A DNA stretch of 64,000 bases from CBDDKU01 sp965230375 (GTDB taxonomy: Bacteria > Bacteroidota > Bacteroidia > Flavobacteriales_D > Cryomorphaceae): positions 66,614 to 130,613 of the forward strand of contig CBDDKU010000028.1 of the NCBI GenBank assembly GCA_965230375.1, read 5' to 3'. The number at the start of each line of letters is the position of its first letter. Within the stretch, counting starts at the first letter, position 1. Below the pieces are notes generated by a model. The model was given only the letters and a program-made list of their open reading frames with translations, did no database searches and was not told the origin of the DNA. Both the position numbers and the translations under genes were made by a program. Below, in pieces: positions 1-8,602 of the stretch.

Positions 1-3000
1 CTCGGGACAGACTTCTGCGCCATTCCGGGTGGGCGCGGTGGAAAATTCAAGTGGCCAACGCTTACGGAGCTCCACGAAAAGCTATTTGGTGAAGCCTTCG
101 CCGACGCTCACGACGCCGCCTACGACGTAGATGCAACAGCTCGATGTTTCTTCGGATTGCTGACGCGGTCGGTATTTCATGTAGAAGAAATTAAAGATCC
201 CACAGCCGTTGTATACGAAGCGCCTGAGTTAGATGCAGCCAATTTTGCGAAGCCTATCGACTCGTTGAGTCCCGAAATAGATTTGGGAGAACCCGAAGGC
301 GATATCGAAGCCGTTTCTGATCTCCCGTTTGCGCATCTCCACTGTCACACGCAGTATTCTATCCTGCAGGCTACTTCTACCGTAGGTGAGCTGGTGAGCA
401 AAGCCAAAGAATTTGGAATGCCAGCCGTAGCTATGACCGATCACGGAAACATGATGGCGGCTTTTCACTTTGTGAGGGAAGCTCTGGCTCAGGATGTGAC
501 ACCTATTTTGGGATGCGAGTTCAATCTTTGTCCTGACCTGACCGACAAGTCGAAGCAGAATAATGGGTACCAAACCTTGCTTATTGCCAAGAATAAGAAA
601 GGGTATCACAATCTGGCAAAGCTCTCATCGATCAGCTTTACTGAAGGTTTCTACTACGTGCCAAGGATCGATAAGGAAGCCTTGGTGAAGCACAAGGGAG
701 ACATCATCGCGACAACAGGTGGGCTATGGGGAGAAGTTCCCTTCCTGATTTTGAATGTTGGAGAAACTCAAGCCGAAGAAGCTTTTCTGTGGTGGAAAGA
801 GCAATTTGGAGACGACTTTTACGTGGAGCTCAACCGCCATGGAATCGAAGAGGAGCAGATTGTAAACGAGACGCTAATCAAGTTTGCCCAGAAACACAAC
901 GTGAAGTTCTTCGCGGGAAACAACACCTATTACACCGAGCAAAAGGACGCTCAGACCCACGATATTCTGCTATGTGTGCGCGACAGTGAGTCGGTGCACA
1001 AGCCAAAGAAATATATCGGAAAGCGCGGACGAGAATACCGATACGGCTTTCCAAACGACAATTTTTACTTCAAGTCGGCGGATGAGATGAAGCAGCTCTT
1101 TGCTGATTACCCAGAAGCGATTGAAACAGTTGGAGAGATCATCTCGAAGATTGAGCGCTATGAATTGGCGCGGGATGTTCTCCTTCCAAAGTTTGAGATT
1201 CCCGAGCAGTTTATTCATACAGAAGATGACGAAGACGGGGGCAAACGCGGTGAGAACGCCTACTTACGCCACTTGACCTACGAAGGAGCAAAGCAGCGGT
1301 ACGAAGAGATCACTCCTGAGATCAAGGAGCGATTGGATTTTGAGCTTCAGACCATTGCCAATACGGGTTATCCCGGTTACTTCCTGATCGTACAAGACTT
1401 TTGCAATGTAGCTCGTGAACGTGGCGTGTCGGTAGGACCTGGTAGGGGTTCGGCGGCTGGATCGGCCGTAGCCTATTGCATCGGAATCACAAACGTAGAC
1501 CCGATCAGGTACGATCTCCTTTTTGAGCGTTTCCTAAATCCAGATCGTGTATCGCTTCCCGATATCGATATTGACTTTGATGACGAAGGACGCCAGAAGG
1601 TTATCGACTATGTAATCGATAAGTACGGAGCCAATCAGGTGGCGCAGATCATTACTTACGGTACCATGGCGGCGAAGTCGTCGGTGCGCGATGCCGGGCG
1701 GGTGATGGAGCTTCCGCTTTCAGATACCGACCGAATTGCCAAGCTCGTTCCGAATACCAAGCTCCAGAAGCTTTTCGGTATGGACGACAAGGAAATGAAG
1801 GCGAAGTTTCGGGACAACGAGTACGCTGGTGCCTTGGAGTTGATCAAAGTGTCGGGTGGAACTGGGCTTGAAGCAGAAGTGGTCAATCAGGCCAGAAACA
1901 TTGAAGGCTCTGTTCGAAATACGGGAATTCACGCCTGTGGAGTGATCATTACTCCCGATGATATCACAAAATATGTACCCGTGGCCCTGGCCAAGGATAG
2001 CGATATGTGGTGTACGCAGTTTGACAACTCGGTGGTAGAAGATGCCGGGCTGCTCAAGATGGACTTCCTCGGTCTGAAAACGCTGACCCTGATCAAGGAC
2101 GCCATAGCCATTGTGAAAGAGCGCTACGGGACTGATATCAATCCAGATGAGATTCCGCTCGACGATTTAAAGACTTACGAACTCTTCCAACGCGGTGAAA
2201 CGGTTGGAGTATTCCAATACGAATCACCCGGAATGCAGGCGCACATGAAGGATCTCAAGCCGACGACCTTCGACGACTTGATCGCCATGAACGCGCTTTA
2301 CCGTCCGGGGCCGATGGAATACATCCCGAGTTTTATTCGCCGAAAGCACGGAGAAGAAGAGATCACGTACGACCTTGAAGCTTCTGAAGAGTTCCTGAAG
2401 GAAACATACGGAATTACGGTTTACCAAGAGCAGGTTATGCTTCTGTCGCAGAAACTGGCTGGATTTACCAAGGGTGAAGCCGATGTGCTCCGTAAGGCGA
2501 TGGGTAAGAAGAAAAAGGACGTACTCGATAAGATGAAGCCCAAATTCATCGAGCAGGCCAAGGAGAAAGGCCACGATGAAAAGATATTGGAGAAGGTTTG
2601 GACCGACTGGGAGGCTTTTGCGAGTTATGCCTTCAACAAATCGCACTCTACCTGCTATGCCTGGGTAGCCTTCCAAACGGCTTACCTGAAAGCTAACTAC
2701 CCACCGGCCTATATGGCTTCCGTGTTGAGCAACAACATGAACGACATCAAGCAGGTGACCTTCTTTATGGAAGAGTGCCGCCGGATGGGTACCGAAGTTT
2801 TGGGGCCGAGTGTGAACGAGTCCAATTTGAAATTTACCGTCAACGAGCAAGATCAGGTTCGATTTGGTTTGGGGGCGATTAAAGGAGTGGGTGAAAACGC
2901 CGTAAAGTCGATCGTTTTGGAACGCGAGACCAATGGTGAGTTTAAGGATGTATACGATTTTGTGGAGCGCACGGATAAGCGTCATGTCAACCGTCGCTGT

Positions 3001-3876
3001 TTGGAGAACCTGGCACTCGCCGGGGCTCTTGATTGCTTTCCTGAGCTTCATCGCTCGCAGTACTTTGCCGATGGCGGTGGGGGAGTACCTTTCTCAGAAA
3101 CCCTTGTGAAGTTTGGTGGAGCACTGCAAACATCAGCCGACGCACCACCCGACTTATTTGGTGGCGATGTAGCCATAGAAGTCCAAAAGCCGGTACCCCC
3201 CGTGGTGGAGCGGTGGACTAATATGGAGCGTTTGAGTAAGGAAAAGGAAGTTGTAGGAATTTACATCTCGGCGCACCCACTAGACGACTTCCGATTGGAG
3301 ATGGAACACTTCTCAAGAGGTGATCTTCGCTTGCTTAAGGATATGAACGCCATAGCCCATCACGAGCTATCCTTGCCGGGGATGGTGACCAGTGCCGAGC
3401 ACCGAATGACTAAAACGGGTAAGCCGTTCGGGTCCTTCGAGTTAGAAGACTTTTACGATGTAAATAAGTTCTTCCTTTTCGGAGAAGACTATTTGAAGAT
3501 GAAGCACTTTTTGGTGCCTGGATCATTCCTGTTTGTAAGAGGGAAGGTGGCACCGCGGAAGTGGTCGAAGACCAATGAAATGGAGTTTAAGATCACCACG
3601 ATGGAATTGCTCGCCGACGTTCGCGAGAAATTGACCAAGAAAGTCATCCTTGAATTGCGACTTAAGAACGTCACAGACAATCTGGTAGTCCAAGTCGAAG
3701 AGATTTTATCGAAAAAGACCAAGGGAGCTACTTGTCCGGTGGAATTCAGGGTCTTAGACCCAGACCGAAAGTTGGCAATTCGCATGCCTTCCAGATCGCA
3801 GAAAATAGATTTATCAAATGAAACGATAGAGCAATTAGATAGCCTGCATGGGGTGAAGTACGCCTTTAAGAGCTAA
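1..3876 (+). CDS. dnaE: DNA polymerase III alpha subunit with upstream DnaQ-like exonuclease domain (5' end outside window)
   Basis: Replicative polymerase. The frame is open from base 1, so the gene starts outside the window; the TTG at 157 is internal. Residues 1-52 of the visible frame are the end of a 3'-5' exonuclease of the DEDDh type, with the ExoIII motif HDAAYDV (His37, Asp42). The PHP domain begins near residue 110 with HLHCH, so the HxH metal ligands are kept. The polymerase palm carries PDIDIDF at residues 520-526. The finger region and a C-terminal OB-fold (about residues 1120-1190) follow. The long form with an N-terminal exonuclease is known in Bacteroidota. The frame is intact to the TAA at 3874-3876, and trxA follows 96 bp later. 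Confidence 0.96.
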   Translation, partial: LGTDFCAIPGGRGGKFKWPTLTELHEKLFGEAFADAHDAAYDVDATARCFFGLLTRSVFHVEEIKDPTAVVYEAPELDAANFAKPIDSLSPEIDLGEPEGDIEAVSDLPFAHLHCHTQYSILQATSTVGELVSKAKEFGMPAVAMTDHGNMMAAFHFVREALAQDVTPILGCEFNLCPDLTDKSKQNNGYQTLLIAKNKKGYHNLAKLSSISFTEGFYYVPRIDKEALVKHKGDIIATTGGLWGEVPFLILNVGETQAEEAFLWWKEQFGDDFYVELNRHGIEEEQIVNETLIKFAQKHNVKFFAGNNTYYTEQKDAQTHDILLCVRDSESVHKPKKYIGKRGREYRYGFPNDNFYFKSADEMKQLFADYPEAIETVGEIISKIERYELARDVLLPKFEIPEQFIHTEDDEDGGKRGENAYLRHLTYEGAKQRYEEITPEIKERLDFELQTIANTGYPGYFLIVQDFCNVARERGVSVGPGRGSAAGSAVAYCIGITNVDPIRYDLLFERFLNPDRVSLPDIDIDFDDEGRQKVIDYVIDKYGANQVAQIITYGTMAAKSSVRDAGRVMELPLSDTDRIAKLVPNTKLQKLFGMDDKEMKAKFRDNEYAGALELIKVSGGTGLEAEVVNQARNIEGSVRNTGIHACGVIITPDDITKYVPVALAKDSDMWCTQFDNSVVEDAGLLKMDFLGLKTLTLIKDAIAIVKERYGTDINPDEIPLDDLKTYELFQRGETVGVFQYESPGMQAHMKDLKPTTFDDLIAMNALYRPGPMEYIPSFIRRKHGEEEITYDLEASEEFLKETYGITVYQEQVMLLSQKLAGFTKGEADVLRKAMGKKKKDVLDKMKPKFIEQAKEKGHDEKILEKVWTDWEAFASYAFNKSHSTCYAWVAFQTAYLKANYPPAYMASVLSNNMNDIKQVTFFMEECRRMGTEVLGPSVNESNLKFTVNEQDQVRFGLGAIKGVGENAVKSIVLERETNGEFKDVYDFVERTDKRHVNRRCLENLALAGALDCFPELHRSQYFADGGGGVPFSETLVKFGGALQTSADAPPDLFGGDVAIEVQKPVPPVVERWTNMERLSKEKEVVGIYISAHPLDDFRLEMEHFSRGDLRLLKDMNAIAHHELSLPGMVTSAEHRMTKTGKPFGSFELEDFYDVNKFFLFGEDYLKMKHFLVPGSFLFVRGKVAPRKWSKTNEMEFKITTMELLADVREKLTKKVILELRLKNVTDNLVVQVEEILSKKTKGATCPVEFRVLDPDRKLAIRMPSRSQKIDLSNETIEQLDSLHGVKYAFKS

Positions 3877-3972
3877 TTTTGCATTGCAATTTTAAGTGGA
3901 AAACTTCTGTAGCGGTACAGCGGTCGCGATGCTTGAAACCTTACTTTAGTCAAATAATTCAATAGAAAGAAA

Positions 3973-4290
3973 ATGGCATTAGAATTCACAGAAGCAAACT
4001 TCGACGAATTGGCATTGAAATCAGACAAGCCAGTATTGGTAGATTTTTGGGCTGAATGGTGTGGACCATGTCGCATGGTTGGACCAGTTGTAGAAGAGAT
4101 TGCAAGCGAGTATGACGGGAAAGCGATCATCGGAAAAGTAAACGTCGATGAGAACCCAAACATCTCAATGAAATACGGAATCCGTAATATCCCAACAATC
4201 CTTTTCCTTAAGAACGGAGAAGTAGTTGACAAATCAGTAGGAGCAGTTCCTAAGAACGTGCTTACTGAAAAACTCGACGGACATATGTAG
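3973..4290 (+). CDS. trxA: thioredoxin
   Basis: A 105-residue cytoplasmic thioredoxin, the usual family length. It reduces protein disulfides through the active site WCGPC (Cys30 and Cys33). The cis-proline loop is present as NIPT near residue 75. No signal peptide is seen. It stands alone between dnaE and a strong terminator, so it is probably monocistronic. A TACTTTAG element about 25 bp upstream of the start resembles the Bacteroidota -7 box, but no good -33 partner is visible. Confidence 0.97.
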   Translation: MALEFTEANFDELALKSDKPVLVDFWAEWCGPCRMVGPVVEEIASEYDGKAIIGKVNVDENPNISMKYGIRNIPTILFLKNGEVVDKSVGAVPKNVLTEKLDGHM

Positions 4291-4321
4291 TCCTATTCGA
4301 GAGAAAAGAATTTAGATTAAG

Positions 4322-4352
4322 GCGCCCCGAAGGAATTCGGGGCGCTTTTTTT
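4322..4352 (+). terminator. intrinsic terminator of trxA
   Basis: GCGCCCCGA (4322-4330) pairs perfectly with TCGGGGCGC (4337-4345) around a 6-nt loop and is followed by seven T. It lies 32 bp after the trxA stop codon. Confidence 0.9.
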
Positions 4353-4433
4353 GTGTCAGACATGTTAAGAATTGAGTCTTTTCAATTCGGCGGACTTATG
4401 CCACTTTTTTACATTTAGTGGAAACAACTAAAC

Positions 4434-6224
4434 ATGAAACATTTTAACACAGCTATGCTAGCAGCTCTATTGTGTGGAGCAGCTCAAGGACAGGTCAACA
4501 CCACGACAATTTCAGCGAACAACTATATCTGGAGTCAGAATACCAATGGCATCATGTTCCACAATGCGCAATTAGGTGCAGGTGGATTTGAAGCGCCCTT
4601 TGCATCGGGTATTTACAGCATCTTCGCTCATAGCTTCATCATTGCGGGACAGACAGGCGATGGAGAGATTCGCTCTCACTATCAGACGTTCTGTCAAGAT
4701 TTGAATAATGAATCCTGCGAGTCGGTTTATGGACCCTTGAAGATAGGAGCGGAGCAAAATATCGAATCTGAAATTGTTGATTTCAACCACGTGTGGTATG
4801 TTGAAGCCAATCAGATTACGGATCAGATTTCTTACTTCGATTGTTTGGAAGATCCCAATTGCGATGAGTCCACAGAATTTCCCGCTTACACTATTCCAGA
4901 CGATATCATCAACTGGCCAGCACACGGCAATACCGATCTGGGGTTTGCCGAAAACCTGGCGCCCTTTGTAGATAGAGACGGAGATGGACAGTACGATGCC
5001 AACTCAGGTGATTACCCCAATCTCTGCGGTGACTTTATGACCTATTTTATCCATAACGACGTAGGCACAGACGAAACCAGTTATAGCGAAACCCCACTGG
5101 GAGTTGAGATTCACACCACGATATACGGCTATCTCGGCGCAGGCGATGCCTTCGATAATACGCTCTTTGTGCGCCACAAGGTTATCAACCGGAGCGATGA
5201 TGACTACGTGGATGTCTACATGGGGAACTTCACGGATTTTGATCTCGGTAATCCTTCGGATGATCGCATTGCTACTGATGTGAGTAGAAGTATGTATTAC
5301 GTATACAATGGCGGAGCAAACGATGCGCCTTCTTCTGCAGGCCCTGGCTACGGAACTGACCTTCCTGCTATGGCAGTCCGTTATCTGGGCGGAGCACTTC
5401 TTCCAGCCGATGGAGCCGACAATGAGCATGACTACGATGGGTACACTTCTTACGCAAATGCAGGGGCTGGTTGGAATGATGGAATCGAAGACAACGAGCG
5501 ACAAGCTTTGAACTCGACGATGACTTTTTCGCTTGATCTGGGGTCTCAGACTGGTGCCCCGGTAACTCCGGTACAACACTACTATTTTCTACAGGGAATT
5601 TGGGGAAATGGCGTCAGTATGACTTATGGCGAAATTGGCTACAATACGGCGAATGGAACCGTGGCCAGGTATATTTTTGACGGAGTAAGTGATCCGTACT
5701 TTGCGGGTACGGGTGGAGTCGATCCGGAATATACCAACCCGAATGGCTGGACGGAAGAAGGCGAAGCTCTGGTGCCGAGCGACCGTCGGATGATCGCTGG
5801 ATCTGGGCCGTTTGATTTACCATCCGGGACATCGCAGACATTAGACTATGCCATGATTTTTGCTCGTGATTCTTTCGAAGAAGAAGAGACGGTGATTGAG
5901 ACACTTGAGAATTACGCCGATGCAATCGTGGGTATGGAGTGTCCCGTTCAGCCTGATATTACCACTGGGATTGACGATGTGGCAAAAGAACTCGAGTTTA
6001 CCATGTTTCCGAATCCTGCAAGTGATCAGGTGACAATCCGGCTGGGAGAATCGCATGGACAAACTCGTGTTGAAGTATTGGATCTCAGTTCTCGTGTGAT
6101 CCAGCAAACTGTCTTTACCAATACCCATCAAATGACAGTTTCGCTCGATATGGCCGCAGGCCAGTACTTGCTCCGTATTTCTACAGACGATCGAGTGGGA
6201 GTGAAGAAGTTGACGAAGTTTTAA
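4434..6224 (+). CDS. T9SS type A sorting domain-containing secreted protein
   Basis: A 596-residue exported protein with no recognised catalytic domain. An N-terminal signal peptide (about 20 residues, cleavage after AQGQ) and a C-terminal type A sorting tail beginning at FPNPASDQVTI (about residue 527) show export by the Sec and type IX systems. Near residue 180 the sequence DRDGDGQYDANSGDYP is an Asp-rich calcium-binding repeat common in such proteins. The middle is rich in Gly, Asp and Tyr and is probably a beta-rich surface domain. The gene is flanked by terminators on both sides and appears to be its own transcription unit. The function is unknown. Confidence 0.88.
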   Translation: MKHFNTAMLAALLCGAAQGQVNTTTISANNYIWSQNTNGIMFHNAQLGAGGFEAPFASGIYSIFAHSFIIAGQTGDGEIRSHYQTFCQDLNNESCESVYGPLKIGAEQNIESEIVDFNHVWYVEANQITDQISYFDCLEDPNCDESTEFPAYTIPDDIINWPAHGNTDLGFAENLAPFVDRDGDGQYDANSGDYPNLCGDFMTYFIHNDVGTDETSYSETPLGVEIHTTIYGYLGAGDAFDNTLFVRHKVINRSDDDYVDVYMGNFTDFDLGNPSDDRIATDVSRSMYYVYNGGANDAPSSAGPGYGTDLPAMAVRYLGGALLPADGADNEHDYDGYTSYANAGAGWNDGIEDNERQALNSTMTFSLDLGSQTGAPVTPVQHYYFLQGIWGNGVSMTYGEIGYNTANGTVARYIFDGVSDPYFAGTGGVDPEYTNPNGWTEEGEALVPSDRRMIAGSGPFDLPSGTSQTLDYAMIFARDSFEEEETVIETLENYADAIVGMECPVQPDITTGIDDVAKELEFTMFPNPASDQVTIRLGESHGQTRVEVLDLSSRVIQQTVFTNTHQMTVSLDMAAGQYLLRISTDDRVGVKKLTKF

Positions 6225-6248
6225 TTGGACTTACTAGAAAACGAAAAA

Positions 6249-6279
6249 GCGACCCGAAATAATTCGGATCGCTTTTTTT
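6249..6279. terminator. bidirectional terminator between convergent genes
   Basis: A 10-bp stem (6249-6258 with 6263-6272, one C-A mismatch) with a 4-nt loop is followed by seven T on the plus strand. A run of A precedes it, giving T residues on the minus strand. It sits between the convergent T9SS gene and ssb, so it can serve both. Confidence 0.8.
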
Positions 6280-6298
6280 GTGGATGAACTCGCCGAGT

Positions 6299-6640
6299 TT
6301 ACTCCCCTTTCTTCCCAAAGAGCAAGAACTGATCTACCCGCACTTCGGTAGCGTATCGCTTATTGCCGGCTTTGTCTTCGTACGAGCGGCTGGTCAGCTT
6401 CCCTTCGATGGCCACTTCTTTTCCTTTGGCCAGGAGTTTCTGAGCTAGTTCGGCTGTTTTGTTCCAAGCCACAAGGGTGTGCCATTGGGTGTCTTGCACT
6501 TTTTGTCCGTCTGCCCCTTTGTAGGAGTTGTCGGTGGCGAGTGAGAAGCGCGTCATCACGGTTCCGTTATCAAAATTGCGCGTTTCAGGATCCATTCCTA
6601 GTCTTCCGATGAGTTGTACTCTGTTTACTAAATTTTGCAT
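6299..6640 (-). CDS. ssb: single-stranded DNA-binding protein, short form
   Basis: A 113-residue protein made up almost entirely of the OB-fold that binds single-stranded DNA in replication, repair and recombination. Typical SSB segments are LIGRLGMDPETR near the start, WHTLVAWNKTAE in the middle and TEVRVDQFLLFG at the end. It stops at GKKGE and lacks the disordered linker and acidic tip (DDxPF-like) that full-length SSBs use to recruit partners. It may therefore be a secondary SSB rather than the main replication protein. An array of phased CGTTTA boxes lies about 150 bp upstream. Confidence 0.93.
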   Translation of the reverse strand: MQNLVNRVQLIGRLGMDPETRNFDNGTVMTRFSLATDNSYKGADGQKVQDTQWHTLVAWNKTAELAQKLLAKGKEVAIEGKLTSRSYEDKAGNKRYATEVRVDQFLLFGKKGE

Positions 6641-6790
6641 GTCTTCAACAATTTAAGCGCGGGCTTTACTCAGTGTTTGATTGGCATCACCCGCAGATGA
6701 TTAATGGTTTTGATTTTTGTTTTTGTTGTCTTTCGGTCAGGCCTGTTTTCGATCGACATGACAAAGGTGGGGGGAGTGGAATGGACTAAT

Positions 6791-6838
6791 CGTTTATTAG
6801 GCGTTTACTTGCGTTTATTAAACGTTTGTAAACGTTTA
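6791..6838. promoter_or_regulatory. five CGTTTA-type boxes in helical phase upstream of ssb
   Basis: CGTTT(A/G) begins at 6791, 6802, 6812, 6823 and 6833. The intervals are 11, 10, 11 and 10 bp, so all boxes face the same side of the helix. The last two form TAAACGTTTG and the palindrome TAAACGTTTA. This suggests cooperative binding of an unknown protein. The nearest start codon is ssb, about 150 bp away on the minus strand. The same palindrome recurs at 7906-7915. Confidence 0.5.
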
Positions 6839-6920
6839 TAAACACTTATTGAGTTGGTTTTGGTGAGGAAATGGTTGAATACTGAAAGTCTCATTGAGAT
6901 CAATAATTCGAACTCAAGTA

Positions 6921-7630
6921 AACTGACTTGGATCGTTTTCTTTCTTTTTCCTTTTGTCTATGGAAACAAAAGGAACAAAAATTCCCTGTTTTCCCAAAGG
7001 TGCTTCTCCAGGCCGTTTTTAGAATTTAACGGCCTTCCAAAACGCTGAACAAATCTTACTGACGATCGGTTTCACCGATGTCAGCATGTTTAGAGCATAC
7101 TGACGAGCTGCAAAGCCGCTGTCAGCATGATGCGGTCAAATGAAAAAAACAGAACAAGTAATAATTTCAATTGCTCATCATTCGCTCCACTCCGGTCGTC
7201 TGCAAAATTTGCTTTCGCTGCACTGGTGGGAAAACGTAGAGCCGTTAACCGCTTCACATCGCGGTATAACTTCTCAAAGTGAATAGCAATATTCACCATA
7301 AAAGCTCGCATTGTCAGAGACAAGAAAAAGAATGGTGCGCTATCTTTATAAATGATTCCCATTTGATGAAACGGAGAACGCCCCCCCGTTTTCGAACCAT
7401 GAAGGCCGATAAAAGTGGTAGTCGACTTTGGAGCGGATGATGTCAATTATGCTGACATCGGTGAAACCGATCGTCAGTATCGTTGTCGGCCGGTCTGGCG
7501 CTTCTCTTATCTTCAAAAAAGAGAAGTAGAAGATCAACTTTCGAAAACAAATGATTTTTTGCTTCTTTTTCATCTACGGGAAAAACGAAGAGAAAAGAAA
7601 ACGATCCAAATCAGATTGCAAATCGGGAGA
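6921..7630. repeat. about 700-bp nested imperfect inverted repeat, REP-like
   Basis: Two arms face each other around a centre near 7270. The outer arms share TTGGATCGTTTTCTTT (left, about 6929-6945) and its reverse complement (right, about 7590-7610). The inner arms match perfectly over 31 bp: 7057-7087 against 7449-7479. Smaller hairpins lie within the left arm, for example CCTTTTGT (6950-6957) with ACAAAAGG (6966-6973). No convincing gene lies in this stretch: a minus-strand open frame across the centre has no recognisable domain and low-complexity content. The stretch may be a remnant of a palindromic mobile element. Confidence 0.55.
7058..7128. repeat. two tandem 30-bp hairpin units
   Basis: Units at 7058-7087 and 7099-7128 share the ends ACTGACGA and GTCAGCAT. 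Each folds as CTGAC, a bulged G, a 6-bp inner stem, a 3-nt loop, then the closing strand. The inner stems differ (ATCGGT/ACCGAT against AGCTGC/GCCGCT). Two of the changed pairs are compensatory and one becomes a mismatch. An inverted copy of the first unit lies at 7449-7478. Confidence 0.55.
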
Positions 7631-7722
7631 ACACTACAAATTCTAACAACACCCTACCAATCACATCATCATTAATAAAGCAATACCAAAACCAACATAT
7701 ACCTACCCCTTATTTCCTCTAG

Positions 7723-7806
7723 CGTATCCATGACGTATCCCCTAAGTTAGTACGGAGATGGTCCGCCTTAGGATCGCCATGTTACCGCCATAGAACCGCC
7801 TTAGAG
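7723..7806. repeat. degenerate 11-bp tandem repeat
   Basis: Four contiguous 11-mers at 7763-7773, 7774-7784, 7785-7795 and 7796-7806 follow the consensus CCGCCwTAGnA. Just upstream, CGTATCC occurs at 7723 and 7734, again 11 bp apart. The repeat precedes the putative promoter of the small-gene series. Confidence 0.5.
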
Positions 7807-7816
7807 CAAAATGACG

Positions 7817-7849
7817 TTGACTCGTTCTAGTCAATTTTTTGCATCTTTG
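7817..7849 (+). promoter_or_regulatory. possible promoter ahead of the small-gene series
   Basis: TTGAC at 7817-7821 and CATCTTTG at 7842-7849 stand 25 bp apart start to start. This fits the Bacteroidota -33 / -7 arrangement (TTTG and TAnnTTTG) with an imperfect -7 box. It lies about 200 bp upstream of the first small gene. Confidence 0.3.
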
Positions 7850-7886
7850 AGAAGGACTGGTGGAGGGAAGCGTAGAATTACATTAC

Positions 7887-7916
7887 ACGTATAATTATAC
7901 GTTTATAAACGTTTAA
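7887..7916. promoter_or_regulatory. palindrome plus two CGTTTA boxes
   Basis: ACGTATAATTATACGT (7887-7902) is a perfect 16-bp palindrome. It runs into two CGTTTA boxes starting at 7900 and 7910, which include the palindrome TAAACGTTTA at 7906-7915. The boxes match those upstream of ssb, about 1.1 kb away on the other side of the inverted-repeat block. Confidence 0.45.
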
Positions 7917-7978
7917 TAACGGCTATTTGTAGAGCCAGCTTGGAAAAAGATTCAAAAACGAATATCAACCCATATGTC

Positions 7979-8036
7979 GGATAACAAGCATACTGCGTAG
8001 GCCGAAGTCTTGACGAAGGACTAATGGGTGTTATCC
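7979..8036 (+). repeat. attC-like imperfect hairpin 1
   Basis: GGATAACA (7979-7986) pairs perfectly with TGTTATCC (8029-8036) around about 42 nt that contain a shorter GTC/GAC pairing. The outer AAC and GTT triplets are arranged as in integron attC sites. The first small gene starts 18 nt later. Confidence 0.35.
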
Positions 8037-8053
8037 AATTGTTACCACACAAT

Positions 8054-8602
8054 ATGAAATCTAATACTGAAGAAATAGAAGATCAAATTAAAATGACATC
8101 CATAAGAGGACGTTTAGCATTTGGTGTGTCTTGTATTCAGAGATTCACTGACGAAAATGAAATCAAAAATACCTGGATTGATAGACTCATTGACACCCTA
8201 TGGGAATTCACTACTTCTGAGCGTTTGGATGAGTGGGATGAAAAAATAAGTGATCTAAGACCTGTTCATATTCTAGATACTTCACCAGGTAATAAATATT
8301 CGGATTACCCTTCTCTTTCTGAATCAGATTTTAATAATTTACGACAATTGTACCGCCAATTGCCCGAAGCATTTATTGAAATGATTGATGAAACAATTGA
8401 GATTGGAATTGGAAATCTATACGGTGGAACAGGAGATTATAGTGAATTTACTTTGAAACCAACGCTGAGAGTGTTTGAAAAAGCTAACTCTTATTTAAAT
8501 GAAGCTCCAGATTTCAAACAATTTATGAGATCAAAATTTAGTGAATTTCACGGATGGGGTGATCCGATTGAAAAAGAAAAATTTAAAGAAAACGTGTGGT
8601 AA
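8054..8602 (+). CDS. hypothetical protein, possible cassette gene
   Basis: A protein of about 182 residues that I do not recognise. I prefer the ATG at 8054 (MKSNTEEIEDQ) because the in-frame ATG at 8024 lies inside the preceding attC-like hairpin. The protein is acidic, predicted soluble and mostly helical, with a Gly-rich segment IGNLYGGTGDY near residue 133. It has no signal peptide. Base composition is clearly more AT-rich than the housekeeping genes nearby, which suggests acquisition. It stands alone between two attC-like hairpins, as integron cassette genes do. Confidence 0.65.
   Translation: MKSNTEEIEDQIKMTSIRGRLAFGVSCIQRFTDENEIKNTWIDRLIDTLWEFTTSERLDEWDEKISDLRPVHILDTSPGNKYSDYPSLSESDFNNLRQLYRQLPEAFIEMIDETIEIGIGNLYGGTGDYSEFTLKPTLRVFEKANSYLNEAPDFKQFMRSKFSEFHGWGDPIEKEKFKENVW

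Noticed and set aside
157..159. TTG as the start of dnaE
   Set aside because: The same frame is open upstream to base 1 and encodes the end of an exonuclease domain, so the start lies outside the window.
6854..7048. Plus-strand open frame of 64 codons
   Set aside because: It runs through inverted-repeat sequence and low-complexity stretches, with no protein-like pattern.
7090..7446. Minus-strand open frame of 118 codons in the repeat block
   Set aside because: It spans the centre of the inverted repeat, has no recognisable domain, and its C-terminal part is encoded by the hairpin units themselves.
6791..7920. Replication origin
   Set aside because: The phased boxes resemble iterons, but no DnaA boxes, AT-rich unwinding region or dnaA/dnaN genes are nearby.
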